Assembly (NCBI RefSeq): GCF_028009165.1
Contig: NC_079245.1
Location: 1,240,001 to 1,304,000, forward strand
DNA: 64,000 nucleotides
Reading direction: 5' to 3'
Source of the DNA: Akanthomyces muscarius
Lineage: Eukaryota; Ascomycota; Sordariomycetes; Hypocreales; Cordycipitaceae
The position numbers were made by a program, and so were the translations under genes. Position 1 is the first letter of the stretch, and every line of letters starts with the position of its first letter. Of the stretch, positions 1-12,000 are shown piece by piece. The notes under the pieces are model-generated. The model searched no databases and had not been told where the DNA came from. It saw only the letters and a list, made by a program, of their open reading frames with translations.

Positions 1-1490
1 CGATTCCTCGCTTCTGCTATTGGCTGGTGATTGCGATGAGTCCCCGGGGGTATCCATGCCAGACGAATAATGTTCACACCAGCTGCACAAGACGAGCAAG
101 GATCAGGGCTCATCAATCATATCAGATTTCGCCTTTTTTGTTCAACTCTCCTGTCTTGCGTCTCGACTGACAAGCTAACCCTGACTTGTCTCGTACCATG
201 TTCCAATTGCCCGGGTTATGCTCGTAGATCATCCCCTCCACCCCACCGCCGTCTCTGTTCCCAGATGCATTATGCTAGCATCCTCTGAGACTTCTCTAGT
301 TTCGTATCTCGGTCCCGTTACAACGCAATTTACCCCAGTTGCGGGCTGTGCATTGTAAACTGGAAAAGCCGCTGGATGACGCAAACTCCTCGCTTAGCTT
401 GCGTGCGTGCGCTCGCTGCGCCCAGCCGAAGCCCACATCCCGACAGGAGCTCGCCGCCGAACGAGTAGAAATCTAGCCAGTACAACGTTGGGTCAACAGC
501 GCCATGACCCCTCTTTCCGAGATCAACAGCTAGAAGCAACCAAACGGAAGAGTACTCCACTGCCCAAATACATTCTTTCCGGTGGGCAAACCCCCCCCCC
601 CCCCCCTTTCCGTTCCATGATATCAACCCATCCTTGTATCATGGAAACGCCCACGTGCGCTATCCTCGATATGCGCAAATACTCAAAGTATCTACTCGGA
701 ATCAAGTCTGGAACCATTTTGGTGACTATCTATACACCAGCCCCGCTGCGCTGGCTCGTGTTCCCCTTTAGCATCTCGGCCGATTATGTCAACCATGTCC
801 AATTACTCCGTACTCCGAGCACGCCATATGTGTATTGAATTCAGGGGACCTGCCAATATCCTCTGTTGATTGGGAAGAGAGAGGGAGGGGGTGATGGTGA
901 GGAGACGCAAGTAAGCGTTGAATTAGTTCCTATTGACGCACACACAGAGTACCGGCTCGCCTTTATAGAAGCTTCTTCTCTTCTCACAAAAGTAAGAGCA
1001 TGATACTATATTGAAATGCAGAAATGGATTGCAGGTCATCCAAAGATCGTAAATGGGGCATATCGATATTCGTTATATGAACAATAAAAAATCACAAAAT
1101 ATCAACGGCTTCCTCCATGTATTATCCAAAAGTCGGCACCCACTTGCCTCCAACAACACAAGACAACTGACAAGAGCCCCGTGCATAATTCTTAGCTCCG
1201 GCCATTGTTCCTCGCAACCGACGGGCAGAGCTGCTGAGCATGGCCCTGCCCCAGTACGCCGTCAAGTAGCTCGCACAGGCAAACGAGATGGTATCTCAAA
1301 AAAGACTGGAAAATTCCCAAACAATGCTGAAAAAAGATCTTGACCGACTCCGAAGTGCTGCTCCACGGATCGAAGATGTAGTAAATAAATAAAAGAAACG
1401 CCCTGCAGAAACGCTTTTTGTTCAAGTGAACAGCCCCCGCATCTAAGCAAGCAAAGATGCATCTGTCCGATTTCGTATCGGCACTTCTGT
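1..1490. other. Intergenic, no gene recognised
   Basis: Nothing coding is convincing here on either strand; the open frames are short, overlap each other and have no family-like composition. It contains a 16-nt C homopolymer at 591-606. The last part is downstream of the minus-strand DUF2841 gene and probably holds its 3' untranslated region and terminator. Confidence 0.6.
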
Positions 1491-3496
1491 TCAATGCATG
1501 GCAGTTCTGCTGCCATTGTCCACAACCTGCGGCATGATGCCTCGGCCGTCATTAGTCACGTAGTTGTAGCCAGTAGATTGCGCAACGTTGGCCTGCGACA
1601 TCTCATCCGATCGAAACATGCCAGGCTGGCCGGCATTGTAGCCCGGTCGTGGACCTTCCTCAAATGGTGCCGTCATAAACGGCTGGCTTGGGTCCATGGG
1701 CACACCAGGCGACACGAATGGTCCCGCTTCCATGTTGGGTTGCTGGGCTGCGTAGGCATACATGGGCGACCCGTTAGTCCCGTTGGAGCTGGCCTGCCAT
1801 TGTTGAGGGTACATGGTGCCGCCGGGACTGGGAAAGTCACTAAAGACAGAGGGCCGGCGGCTGACATCATGCGGGCTCGGTACAAGGTCAAGGGTAAGAT
1901 TAGAACCCGTGGCGGGAACGCCGGCCTGGCCGTGAACTTGCATGCCCCCATTGTCAACATAGCTATGCTGTGGCCCCATGTCGTTCATCATGGGGGGCTG
2001 GAATTGCGAACCGCGCATTGGGAGGTCGCTAATAAATGCGTCTCCAGACCCAGGTAGGCCTGACAAAGTAGCGGCGTCTGTGCGCACCGATGGACGCATG
2101 GTACCACCTATCGTCGTGGATGGTTTCGCTGTGGGCTCGACATCTTCGTCTTCCTTGACAAAAGAACCTGCCTCGTCATTTTCAGAGGGGTAGTTCTCCG
2201 GCACCTTGTCTTCCGACATGACATAAACTTCGGTCGAGCCGTCGATTTCGCCCAATTTGTAGCGCTCCTCTTGTCGAGCCATCTTAAAAATCTCCGTCAG
2301 GAATGGCTTCTTGCGGGCGTTGGCGTCATTGTCCATGAAGAATGACGATAGGGCTTCCGCGGTGGTTTCTTCCAGTTTTGTAACATTCAAACCCAGCTTT
2401 CTGATATCAGAATGCTGTTTACCATTAGGCTCCAGCACAATGCGGAGGATATGTGCAAGTAGATGGACTCGTTCTGGAGAAGTTAGCAAAACATGCATAC
2501 ATGCCAACTCAACCGCAACAACTTACCTCGCTTGTACAGGTGGTCTGGTTCCTTGTGGCGGACCTTGTCATCTTTAGTTGGACCCCATGGCTTAGGCCAC
2601 CAGTCAGGTGCCTTCTCGTCGCTTCCAGTATACGGATGAGTCGACTGCTTCTTGGGCTCGACGGCCTTGACCCAGGCTTTGGCAATGAGCTTGCAGGCTG
2701 TTTGCTGACAGTTCTTAAACCTCTGCTCGTAGAAGCCCCAAACGGCGTCCGAGTCACCAATTCTGATGCAACGTCTCGACGACACAGTCATTTGTGTGTC
2801 CTCATCCTCATTAAGCGGGTTGCGTGGCCTGGGTCGCTTACGGCCAGATCGAGCTGGGCTGCCCCAGTCAGCAAAGGCTGAACTTCTGCGGCGATCTCCT
2901 GGTCTGCTTCGGCTGAATACGTGTCGGTTAAAGACGGGCTCATCTTGGCTGAGTGAGTCGTCTAGCATAGGGTTGGCACCTAGCGCGAGGTCAGCAATGA
3001 GACTTGGGGGCACCCGTTTTGGAAAGACTTGCCGGCATCTAGTCTGTTCATCACTTGTTGAAACTTGCCGGCGTCGAAGAATTGAGTGATGACATTCTCG
3101 GGCAGCTTATGCCCACCGCTGACAAAGGTGCATGGCGTTCCGTCGTCCGGAACTGCTGCAACAAAGTAACGCCTCACAGGCACGCCGCATTGCCTCCGGA
3201 GCGCCTCGTCAATGTCCTAAAAGGTATACATTAGTGGCGCCAAGATGCAAGAATGTCTTGTGCTAGCTCACCGATGGCTGTGGTCGAGGTGGAAGATCAC
3301 TATGATCCCCAAAGCGGCCATTTTGGTTGCCTATTTGGTAGCGCTCCTGGTGGAAACCATTTTGTGCTTGCATGTCGTGGTTGTAGCGATCATCAGAGAA
3401 AGAACTGTGTCGCTCAGGCTGTCGGTCTTGGGAGAAGCATGCGTGAGAAAACGATTGGTGACGAGGGAACGACTCCCGAGGCCAGTCTTGAACCAT
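1491..3496 (-). CDS. YDR124W-like helical-bundle (DUF2841) protein, 614 aa
   Basis: Four exons on the minus strand: 3496-3272, 3216-3033, 2979-2527 and 2473-1491, summing to 1845 nt. The ATG at 3496 sits in a good context (CACCATGG) with an in-frame TGA just upstream. The middle of the protein carries the fungal YDR124W-like helical-bundle block: an arginine/serine-rich linker, then CIRIGDSDAVWGFYEQRF, a WWPKPWGPTKDDKVRHKEP stretch and RVHLLAHILRIVLEP. The C-terminal 270 residues are low-complexity, rich in Pro, Gly, Met and Gln, typical of a disordered tail. The family is fungal; members include a gene in the Aspergillus fumigatus subtelomeric hrmA-associated cluster, and the biochemical role is unknown. 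A regulatory or nuclear role is only inference from the disordered tail and very long upstream region. The second intron has a GC donor. Family call is confident; function is not. Confidence 0.85.
2980..3032 (-). other. GC-AG intron of the DUF2841 gene
   Basis: This 53-nt intron starts with GCAAGT and ends CGCTAG, with a TTGCTGAC branch-like site. Reading through would hit a stop soon after, and the nearby GT sites do not restore the frame, whereas the GC donor joins a Gly codon cleanly to the downstream exon. Confidence 0.7.
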
Positions 3497-5480
3497 GGTG
3501 AATCCTTGCACTCGTCAGCGTCGAGATGGTGCTGTGTCGGGAGTCGCGTAAGCTCCGAAGTAGGATGAAGCGATTATGTCCGTTTGGTATAGCCGTGAGA
3601 TAAGGCTACTGCATATCGAGGCTCACGTCTTGCAGGAGAGCTGTCGGGAAATCCAATCGCTGTAGGCTGGCGTGGTGGTGGCTAGTAGTCGACAAAATGC
3701 TGATTCAACGTACGGCGGTGATGTCTATTGCAATATCAACGGGCGAGGGTAAGTGGCGAAGAAATGCTGGCGTTGTAAATGGTAGAAGACGCTGGCGCTG
3801 TTTATGTCGGCAGGCGAGTCAGCAAGGTGATGAATATCAGCGTAGTCGTCGCTGGTGATAATACGCGAAAGGATGGCGGGAAAAAATACGGCTGCGGTGT
3901 AGGAGAATGCCAAAAATGCGAGCGTTGATGAGAAAGGTAGAAGAGTCATAGATATAGTGTCGAGTTGGAATGGGGGGGATGGGAGAGGCAAGTCTTTGAA
4001 GGCGAGACAGTGCAAGCACTAGAGAGTGTCGAGGTCGCACTCGTAGGCAGGATGCAGGAAGAGACTGGTACAGGCGCACAAGAGGTGCTAGCGGAGCGTC
4101 ACACAGCAGCGCCGTGGTACTTGTACGCTGGTCTGGGTACCAGCTGTGAGATGTCTCGCTTGGTGCAGCTCGGCGCGGCAGAGGGCTTGCTGCTGAAGCA
4201 GGTTGGCTCCTTTGAGGAGGGGGGTGCGTGAGAGGAAGGGTGTGTGGAAGTTGAGACGTGGTAGCGGGAAAGTAGTGCCTACCTTTTTTAAACAGTGTGA
4301 ATATGGCGTCTTGGGAGACGAGAGTGATTTGCCGCGAGTGCGAGAGGTGCGAGGGAGAAGACGAGCCAAGATTTTGGAGTCGACAGTATGCGGCGGAGAG
4401 AGATGAGCGTGGCAGCAGAGGTGTACTCGGGTGGTGAGCTAGGATATGGGTGATGTCGAGACAGATATAGGTCTGAGCCAAATATATGATGGTTGAGCAG
4501 GATTTACAGATCAAAGGGCGGAGAAGCTGCAGATTGGACGGAGACGATGGTCAGGGTCGCAGTGGAACAGTCTAAAGGCGACCAGGCAGGGCAATGACCT
4601 GAAGGTGATTGGCAGCAGGCGGTAAGCAGGGTCGCGACAGGCAAGAAGCGGTAGGACGAGCAGCTGTCTGAAGCGGGGGTGCGCGACGGAGAGGCAGAGA
4701 GACGAGGTAGCCAAGAGCAGCGCTGTCGAGAGGACGAGTGAGACTGATAAAAGCAGAGAGCCGGATAGTGGCCGATCGGAAGAGGGTGGCAGCGCGGAGC
4801 AAAACCGTGACGAGATGGACGGTAGGACAGACGAGGTAAGTAGTATGGTCGTTGTGGTGGGAGCCTGAGCAGGCAAGGGATGAGCAAGCGCAGATGGAGC
4901 TGCAGCAGAATTACCCAGAAGAGCAGCCCAGTGAAAGACGGCACAACAGGACAGGGAATATGCGAAACCGATGCGGTGGCCGTTAGGTAGCTGATACGGG
5001 TGGCCGTCAGTGGTACACTGAATTAGCAGGTGCTTGCACAAATGCTAGAGAGCGGGCTGCGTGGCTCAGAATGGCTCAAAATACGACGCGACGACCAAGG
5101 CCACACGACGAGGCACAAGAACGGGCAAGGCGAGATTGGTTGGTTGGACAGCCAGAGTAAGGCGGCGTGGCGTGAAGGCGGCGCGAAAGAGTCGTGGCAG
5201 CAGCAGCAGCAGCAGTAGCAGTAGCAAGAGGCCGAAACTGACAGCCGGTGCGTCGACGTCGTCGGGTACTGTACTGGTCGTCTGGTCGCACTCGGCGGAG
5301 AGAGCAAGAGGCAGACACGGCTGGCGGTGCGAACGGAACGGAGCACAGTCGGGAGAATATGTACTGCCATCTCGTTAGCCAGCGAGCCAAGCCAAGACTA
5401 GCCTACGGTAGAAGCCAAGTGGGCGACGGGTACGGGACGGATGGGATAGCGGCCAATCGTTCAATTAACGCCTAGTGTTA
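3497..5480 (-). promoter_or_regulatory. Long pyrimidine-rich leader/promoter of the DUF2841 gene
   Basis: For about 2 kb upstream of the start at 3496 the minus strand is strongly C/T-rich. It keeps overlapping frames open on that strand (for example 3837-4514 and 4511-5041) that look like translated CT-rich leader rather than protein. Possible splice donors such as GTAGGC near 4277 suggest intron(s) in an untranslated leader. A (CAG)n-type run lies at about 5197-5225. Long leaders with small upstream frames are common for fungal regulators; that this is transcribed is inference. Confidence 0.4.
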
Positions 5481-8364
5481 TGGGGTTCTCTTTTTTATTT
5501 TGTTTTATTTTTTTGGCGGACTGGGAGGGGGGAAGAGACGATAGGAGGGAGGGGGGGGCGTGGGGGTTGGGAAGCTATAGTACCTGGTCCAACTGGTGCA
5601 ATGGTGGTAGCACTTGGTCGTGGGTGGGAGAGATAGTCCCACGACAACTCCACGGGCCGGGTCGACAAACTCCATGACCAGCACAGAGAGCGGGCGGCGG
5701 ATGAGGGAGCGAGCAAGGCCAGCCAAAGCGAGATAGATTGAGCCAAGGAGCGACAGCGAGGGCAACGAAGTTCGCAGGCTTGGCTTGGACGAGGCGTTGA
5801 GAATGAAGCTGTGCGGCGTTGATGGGATACAAGGATCAGCCGACCCTGTCTCGAGAGGGACGAAAGCCCGTTGGGGGGGCGTTAGTTAGCTTGAGTGGAT
5901 GCCGAGGGCACGAGAAAGACAAACTCACGGACGGCACATCATCGTCGAGCTCGTTTCTGTGGTGTTTGCTACTCGTGCTGCTGCTGTGGGAGGGGACGGC
6001 TCGATGGTTGGTTGGAGACGGAAGGAGGGGCGTGCGGCTAGGATGGATGATGGACGGACGGATGGATGGATGGAGGCACCGAAAATGTCTTTTTTTTTTT
6101 TTTCCTTTTTCTTGATGATTTCGTTTTTTTGGGGCGACGCTGGCGGGCTGGCTGGCCGGGGCCTTGTCTTGCAGCCTGGGAGTGTGTGAGAGTCGTGATA
6201 GAACCAGGTGTGGGTGAGGCGTGGCGGGCTGTGGAGAAGGAGGGCACCACCAGTAGGTACCTGGTCTTAGCTTGGCCGCTTGATGGGCCAGCCAGCCAAG
6301 CCAGCCCGCCCGCCAGCCAGCCAGCTAAATAGGCGACGGTGGGCGGAGAGCGGGGGAAAGGAACCAGGCGCAGAAAAGGCCGACAGGCGGATGAAGAGGG
6401 AGGCAGGTGTAATTGCTCTTTCGGCTATGGTTTTCCAATTGTTTGGTTCGATTCCCACATGTTGTCTACATCTGCTGCTTGGTCAAACATCCTTGATGGT
6501 GAGCTGAAACTATCTAGATACCTACCCGGCTTCTGAGTAGGCAGCCGTGGCAGCTGGAACACGGCCCGTGGCAGTGGTAATCGCAGCGCCCTCGACCGCT
6601 GTCAGCGCCGCAAGGGTCCTGTAGCTGGCTCCCGAGGCCCCTGTAAGGCCAGCCAATCATCGACAGGCCTCGTTGGCCGTGGCATCTTGCATTGCAAACC
6701 AATAATAAATCGATGCTCTGTCTACCATGTCGAAGAAGCCGTGATATTACAGCTGATACAGGCATCTCGCAATTGAATATATGCCCCCCTGCTTTAAGCT
6801 GGTCGCTGGCACGGCATATCGAAACGCAGCCAGCAGCCGGCTGAGGAAGACGACGCTACTCTCTGATCGTTACATTGGCTGACAAGCTAATACTCAGCCA
6901 AGCACTCGAGGTTTTCCCCAGGGCTAGGGAACACCAGAGTCAACGATGATACTGACTGGTAGCTATTGGTACGGATGTACCATGCATGTCTCTGCTTCTT
7001 CAGTAGCGCCGTCCCTCGAGGCTGTCAATGCCTGCTGGCGCCCTCCTACCAGTCACCAGCACAGGACAGTGGTTTCCCTGTCTCGTTGTAGCCTACTTTA
7101 CTCCGCATCCGCACTATGCCCGCATATAGCCTACAGTCTACCAGCACCCTTTGGATGCCGGGGCGCGCCAACAAGCCCAGTGTATTCTCTGTCTCTGTTG
7201 CAGTATATTTTCTTTGTAAGGTGCTGCTAATCCAATAACTTCTAGGCCTGGTATACGGCCAAGATCGACTAGTCAGACACGCATAGCCAGTCACAGCTCT
7301 TTGATTGCGTGTGTTGCACTGACACCGGCTGGACCCTTCATCGTCTGTCTTTTCCCCTCGATTCTCTATTTGGCTCGCCCTCTTTATCTCGCCGCACAGT
7401 CCCTGAAGTTTCTTAGTCGTTGGCTTCTGGTTCTCGCCAAGCTGAACAACAACGCCGTCATCAGCATTGGCTGGCGAAGTGATAGAAAACTGCGCCAGAA
7501 CCCGTCGTGGCTTTCTTTTCAATGGGCGCGCAACAGTTCCTCTTTAGTCCAAGAAGATTAGCGCAATACCGGACCGAGATTGCTCTGTCCGCGTATAGGT
7601 CCAGCTCCTATACATCATCAAGGCCAACTGGCCCGTATCTCAGAGCACGTAGAGCCCATGATGTACGTGTTTAGAAACCTTATCAACAACTCAACGTCCA
7701 AAAACTGGTCCGAGCCACTACCCGTCATAAATGGAGCCATATCCAGGCCCGACAGGAGCGCAGTGGCGCCTCCGGTGGCCACTGGTCATCTTGCATGCAG
7801 ATGTCGTGACAAGTGCAAGCCTCGTCTGCTAGCAACACATGTATTCTGAGACTTGCAGATGAAGCACATGTAGGATGCTCACCGTGGCGTTTTATTAGTA
7901 GTAGCATAGTCTACATTTAGTACACTGTGAAAAAAATAGGATTCTGGCTTTGCAAGCCATGATAGGTTGCTGTCTGACGATCCCCTGGCCTGGACACTTC
8001 GCGAGTTTAGTGAGCTTTGTTAGCGCAGTGATGGTGAGTTGCCGATAAGACGGTCGCTGTGTCCAGCACGCTCAGAGGCTGGGAGGCACCACAACGGCTC
8101 CGGATTAGTGCGCTGGGAGGTGGTAGCGTATTCTATTTAGTGCTCAGTAGCGCACTGTAATGCCCTGAAGTGGTGTCGTGGTCCACACAGCCACTGGCTT
8201 TTAATAGCCTCTCCGCGCCAGCCGAGCTTCTGCCCTCCTGCAGACAGCAGAGTGCTGTTGACGTTAGTTACTGGACTGGACAGAACGATGCCCTGTATCA
8301 GCTCGCTCGGAGCTCGCCCGAGTCCCTGTGAGTGCCCGCGATTAGCGCCTGCTGGCACCAGGCA

Positions 8365-8383
8365 GTACTGGTAGTACCAGTAC
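8365..8383. repeat. Near-perfect palindrome GTACTGGTA-G-TACCAGTAC
   Basis: Two 9-bp arms are exact reverse complements around a single central G. The half-site TACTGGTA/TACCAGTA recurs at 8541, 9574, 9598, 12292 (TACCAGTAG) and 13512, all inside the gene-poor region. Confidence 0.7.
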
Positions 8384-8909
8384 AGGAAGACCAGCCGTGA
8401 CCAGCCCGCAGTAAACGAACAGCCGGCCGTGAAATTTAGTGGCTTGTTAGTTGGGACAGTTAGTCTCCGAAGTCCCGGCCGAGTAATATCATCCACGAGG
8501 CTCCTTTCATGCCGACAAATTGCGCCCTGGCATCAAATGATACCAGTACTCCGGTCGTCTCTGGAGCCAATCGTTCGGGCCATCGACGGCAGATTCGCAA
8601 ATGCCGTGGCCACCTCGTGGCTGGGCACCAGCCAAGCTACCTGCCTTACTAAATGCTGATACATTGGCCCAATGGCAGCTGACAGGAGCCGGCGGCACCA
8701 AACAAAACAACAATCGGCGGCAAAGTACCTTCCTGCAAAAGTTGGCCGACAGGTACTTGTCGTCATTATTGGCCCACGTCCGCCCTTCAACACCTGCAAA
8801 CGCTTCAACACTTACTGCAAACACGCCTCACATTTCCTTTCTTTTTGCTTTCCCCTCGTCCTTTTTCAATCATCCACCAACTACATATCACGTCGTCGTT
8901 CGTCCCAAC

Positions 8910-9095
8910 ATGTCAATGACTCGACGTCTGCTCTCATTGTCGTATCCCACGCCAGCTGCGGCCGACGCACTCTGCTCCACATTCACGATATTGGTCCGAG
9001 ACCTGTTCTGCCCGTCGGTTTCACCGATTACAAATGTATCGCTGTTCGCCCTCGCCGACGCTTTGCATGGTCTATTTGACTTTCCATCGATTTGA
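8910..9095 (+). CDS. Candidate small ORF, 61 aa, unknown
   Basis: The ATG at 8910 has a fungal-like context (CCCAACATGTC) and follows a 100-nt C/T-rich stretch (about 8825-8905) that resembles the 5' leaders of real genes in this window. The 61-residue product begins MSMTRRLLSLSYPTP and has no recognised domain. It could be a small peptide gene, an upstream ORF, the first exon of a gene whose other exons I cannot join, or chance. Low confidence. Confidence 0.2.
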   Translation: MSMTRRLLSLSYPTPAAADALCSTFTILVRDLFCPSVSPITNVSLFALADALHGLFDFPSI

Positions 9096-12000
9096 TCTCA
9101 GTCAGATTGATGCCCATCGAGCTCACTTGGCCGTTTGCCCGCGTCTCGCTTCCTGGATCCCGTTGGGTCTACGCAGTTGTGCCAATCAGCCGTTGCGCCA
9201 CGCCGCACTGACACAACCACGGCCCTAAACAACGATAGCCTGCCACCGCCTGGCCGGCATCACGGTAAACTCGTGGCGCGGCCGCTTCTCTGTACGGATT
9301 TACATGGAGGAATTTCACTCCGAACATGCAGTTCTGTTAGCTTGCCATTCTCCCACGTTTGCCTGCCAATCCGCAAACGAGCGGCCAACAAAGGAAACAC
9401 TGACAAAACTGAGTCCTCGCGCTGCCATCTGGTCGCCGACCATGTCCAGTATCCCGGCCTAGCTCTACGCGCTAATAAGGCCGCTAGATTGGGCAGAGCG
9501 AAAATGCTACTGCAAATGGCCAAGAGTCGACCAGGTTCAGCGGTGGCTAACCCCATCGATCGTTGTGCGACCCTACTGGTACTCCAATTAGGCAATGTAC
9601 CAGTACTCAGTACGAACCAGTCTCTCCATATGTATGGAATAACAGACAGCGTTCTTCTAGACAAAACTCACATTTCGCCTCGTTCCTTTGTCCCCGTCGA
9701 CAGTTATCACGGTTCCGCACAGATGCTTTCGAATTGGACCAGCACACGGTCCCTCTGCTCCGCCAGGCTGGCGCCACTTGGCCTCTCAACCAAGCGCCTC
9801 CTTCCATCCGCGGCCTCAACGGCAATCAATCCTCACGATGCTAGCTAGTATCGCTTGTCAACAAGCGCAGCATCCGTTTGGTGTCCTGGGAGGAGGGGCA
9901 GCTCGTTGCAGACTCCTCCTACCTCGTGGGGCCGTCTGACGGAAAAGCACCCCATATTGGCAGCTCCAGCTGATTACCATCAACAAGTTCTCACCTCTGC
10001 ATCCTCATCCAGCAAGTCCGCCCTTATTTGCTTCTTCTCGCTCAAGGCACACGCAGATAGCTGGGGCAGTACCTGTACCTAGGTGTGGTGTGGGACACGG
10101 TACGGCTCGGAATCTCAAAGTCCCTTTTACCATCTCTTTTGGCATCCCCACCACATCGGCCCGCCCTTGCAACCAGCTCAAAACCCTAACGACCCGCGCC
10201 AATCCCACTTGGAGAGCCCGTCTCCTGCTGCTTACCAGATTCAGGGTAGTGCAACGCTGCAAGAGCGGGATCGACGGCACAGCTGCTCACTAGACTTGGA
10301 AGATTCCACGGACGGCGGAGCAAAAGAGGCCATTGGCGGGCCTGCTGCCACCATTGATGCCTGTTCCTTTCCGTGGCATTGTCGGAACTGTTCTCCAGTC
10401 GGCTCTGCCCTCACAAATGGTAGCCTAACAGCTTCTTCCTTGCTGCCAGGCGAGGCTGTTGCTATAACGCGACCAAGTGTGAGTGCTGTTAGGGCCGTTA
10501 TAGCAATCCTTCGACGCTCCTAGATTTGCGTTTCCGTTGCGTAATAGCAGGTCTTCGCCTACCCGACGACCCAGGCGAGGCCCTGCCAGAGACTACCAAA
10601 ACCCACACGAGGCCACGCAACCCGGCACCTTGGAATGGTTGCACACCACCTCGACAGCCACAACAGCGGGCTGGCCGGCGCAAAAGCCACGCCTTTTACA
10701 GCTCGGAGGCGTGGGAGGGTATTAACAACCCCATCCATCCTCTTCGCTCCAGCGTATTCGACCCAGTAACGAGAACTATCTCGCAAGCCTTCTTCTTGGC
10801 TAGCCTGAACTCGACAAAATAAGTTTCTCCTCTCTAGGCTCTAGCTCATCCACGGCCCCTCAGCCACGAGTTCGCAGCGGCCCTCAACATAATTGCGTTT
10901 GGTCCGCCCTCCTGATGTGTATCCATGGGGTGCTTGCCGTCGCTACACAATTCAGGATGCGTTTTTTTTTTTGCAATCCGGCCCCGGAGGTGCTGGTAGG
11001 GTTACGTGCGCAACGCTCGCTCGGCCTCGAGAAAACTAGACTACTGCGGGCCTGCGCCAGACTATGACACCGTCATAGTTACCATCCTGTGCTGTTCAAC
11101 TGCCTGTTTGCCACTCGCGAGCACCACGCCACAATGCCACTGCTCCCCTCTCGAGCATTGTGTGCGAGTAACAACCCCAGATCTTGCCCGTCAACAGGGT
11201 TGGCTGCTGCATGACTGCATTCGGCTGTGAGGGAAAAAAGCAACACCTGGTCGTTAATGCGCTGAAACCAAAGCCTCCGAGAGCCACCCTTGACCACCCA
11301 GTGGATGATCCTCTCATGTGCTTGTCCTGCAAGGATCGGCCAGCAGAGAGGCGTTACTAAATCTGGCATGACTGCATACCAGTGCGTGCGCTGAAAGAAA
11401 GAGGGGGGGGGGCACAACTTTGACTTTGACTTTGCCTGAATCGGCCACATTGCTAGTTAGCGGCAGACGATCTCGCATTTGCACATCGCTTCGGCCCAGG
11501 AGCTAATTAATACACGAGTCTACTGGAGCCTTGCACACAACGAACAAGCTTGCACGTCTTGCTGGCGTTGCAACAGTAAAATCTCCAGAATACATCAGAG
11601 GCAAGAAAGGGGAGAATATATCAGCGGTATTATGCACGTTTACCGTTGAAGCGCGTCTTGGCGACGACGTCTCCGCACACACAAGCACGGAATGTGATCG
11701 GATTAAGCGATGGCAACAGCAAGCCCTACGGCGGCAAAGCGATATGTCCCGAGGCATACAATGCCGGTCATGGCGAGAATCTGGCTCCCTTGGCTGCTGA
11801 TATCCTGATGCTGCTGGCTCGTTGGTGTAGCGAGTTGCCCTGACTGGCTGAAACCTCCGCTTCCAATGCCGATAACTCCACTACCAAAGTCGGCACTGCT
11901 TTATTGGTCGTCTTGCGCAACCAACCGGTCTGTCGCGATTGACCGATTTCCCGGCGTGGCCGGCTCCATATCACCAGACTGTTTGCCGACGAACGGGTGG

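Noticed and set aside
3837..4514. 225-codon minus-strand ORF upstream of the DUF2841 gene
   Set aside because: Ser/Pro/Leu/His-rich translation of C/T-rich leader sequence; overlapping frames on the same strand are equally open.
6443..6456. GGTTCGATTCC resembling a tRNA B box
   Set aside because: The flanking bases do not form a T-stem, and no A box or acceptor stem is found at the right distance.
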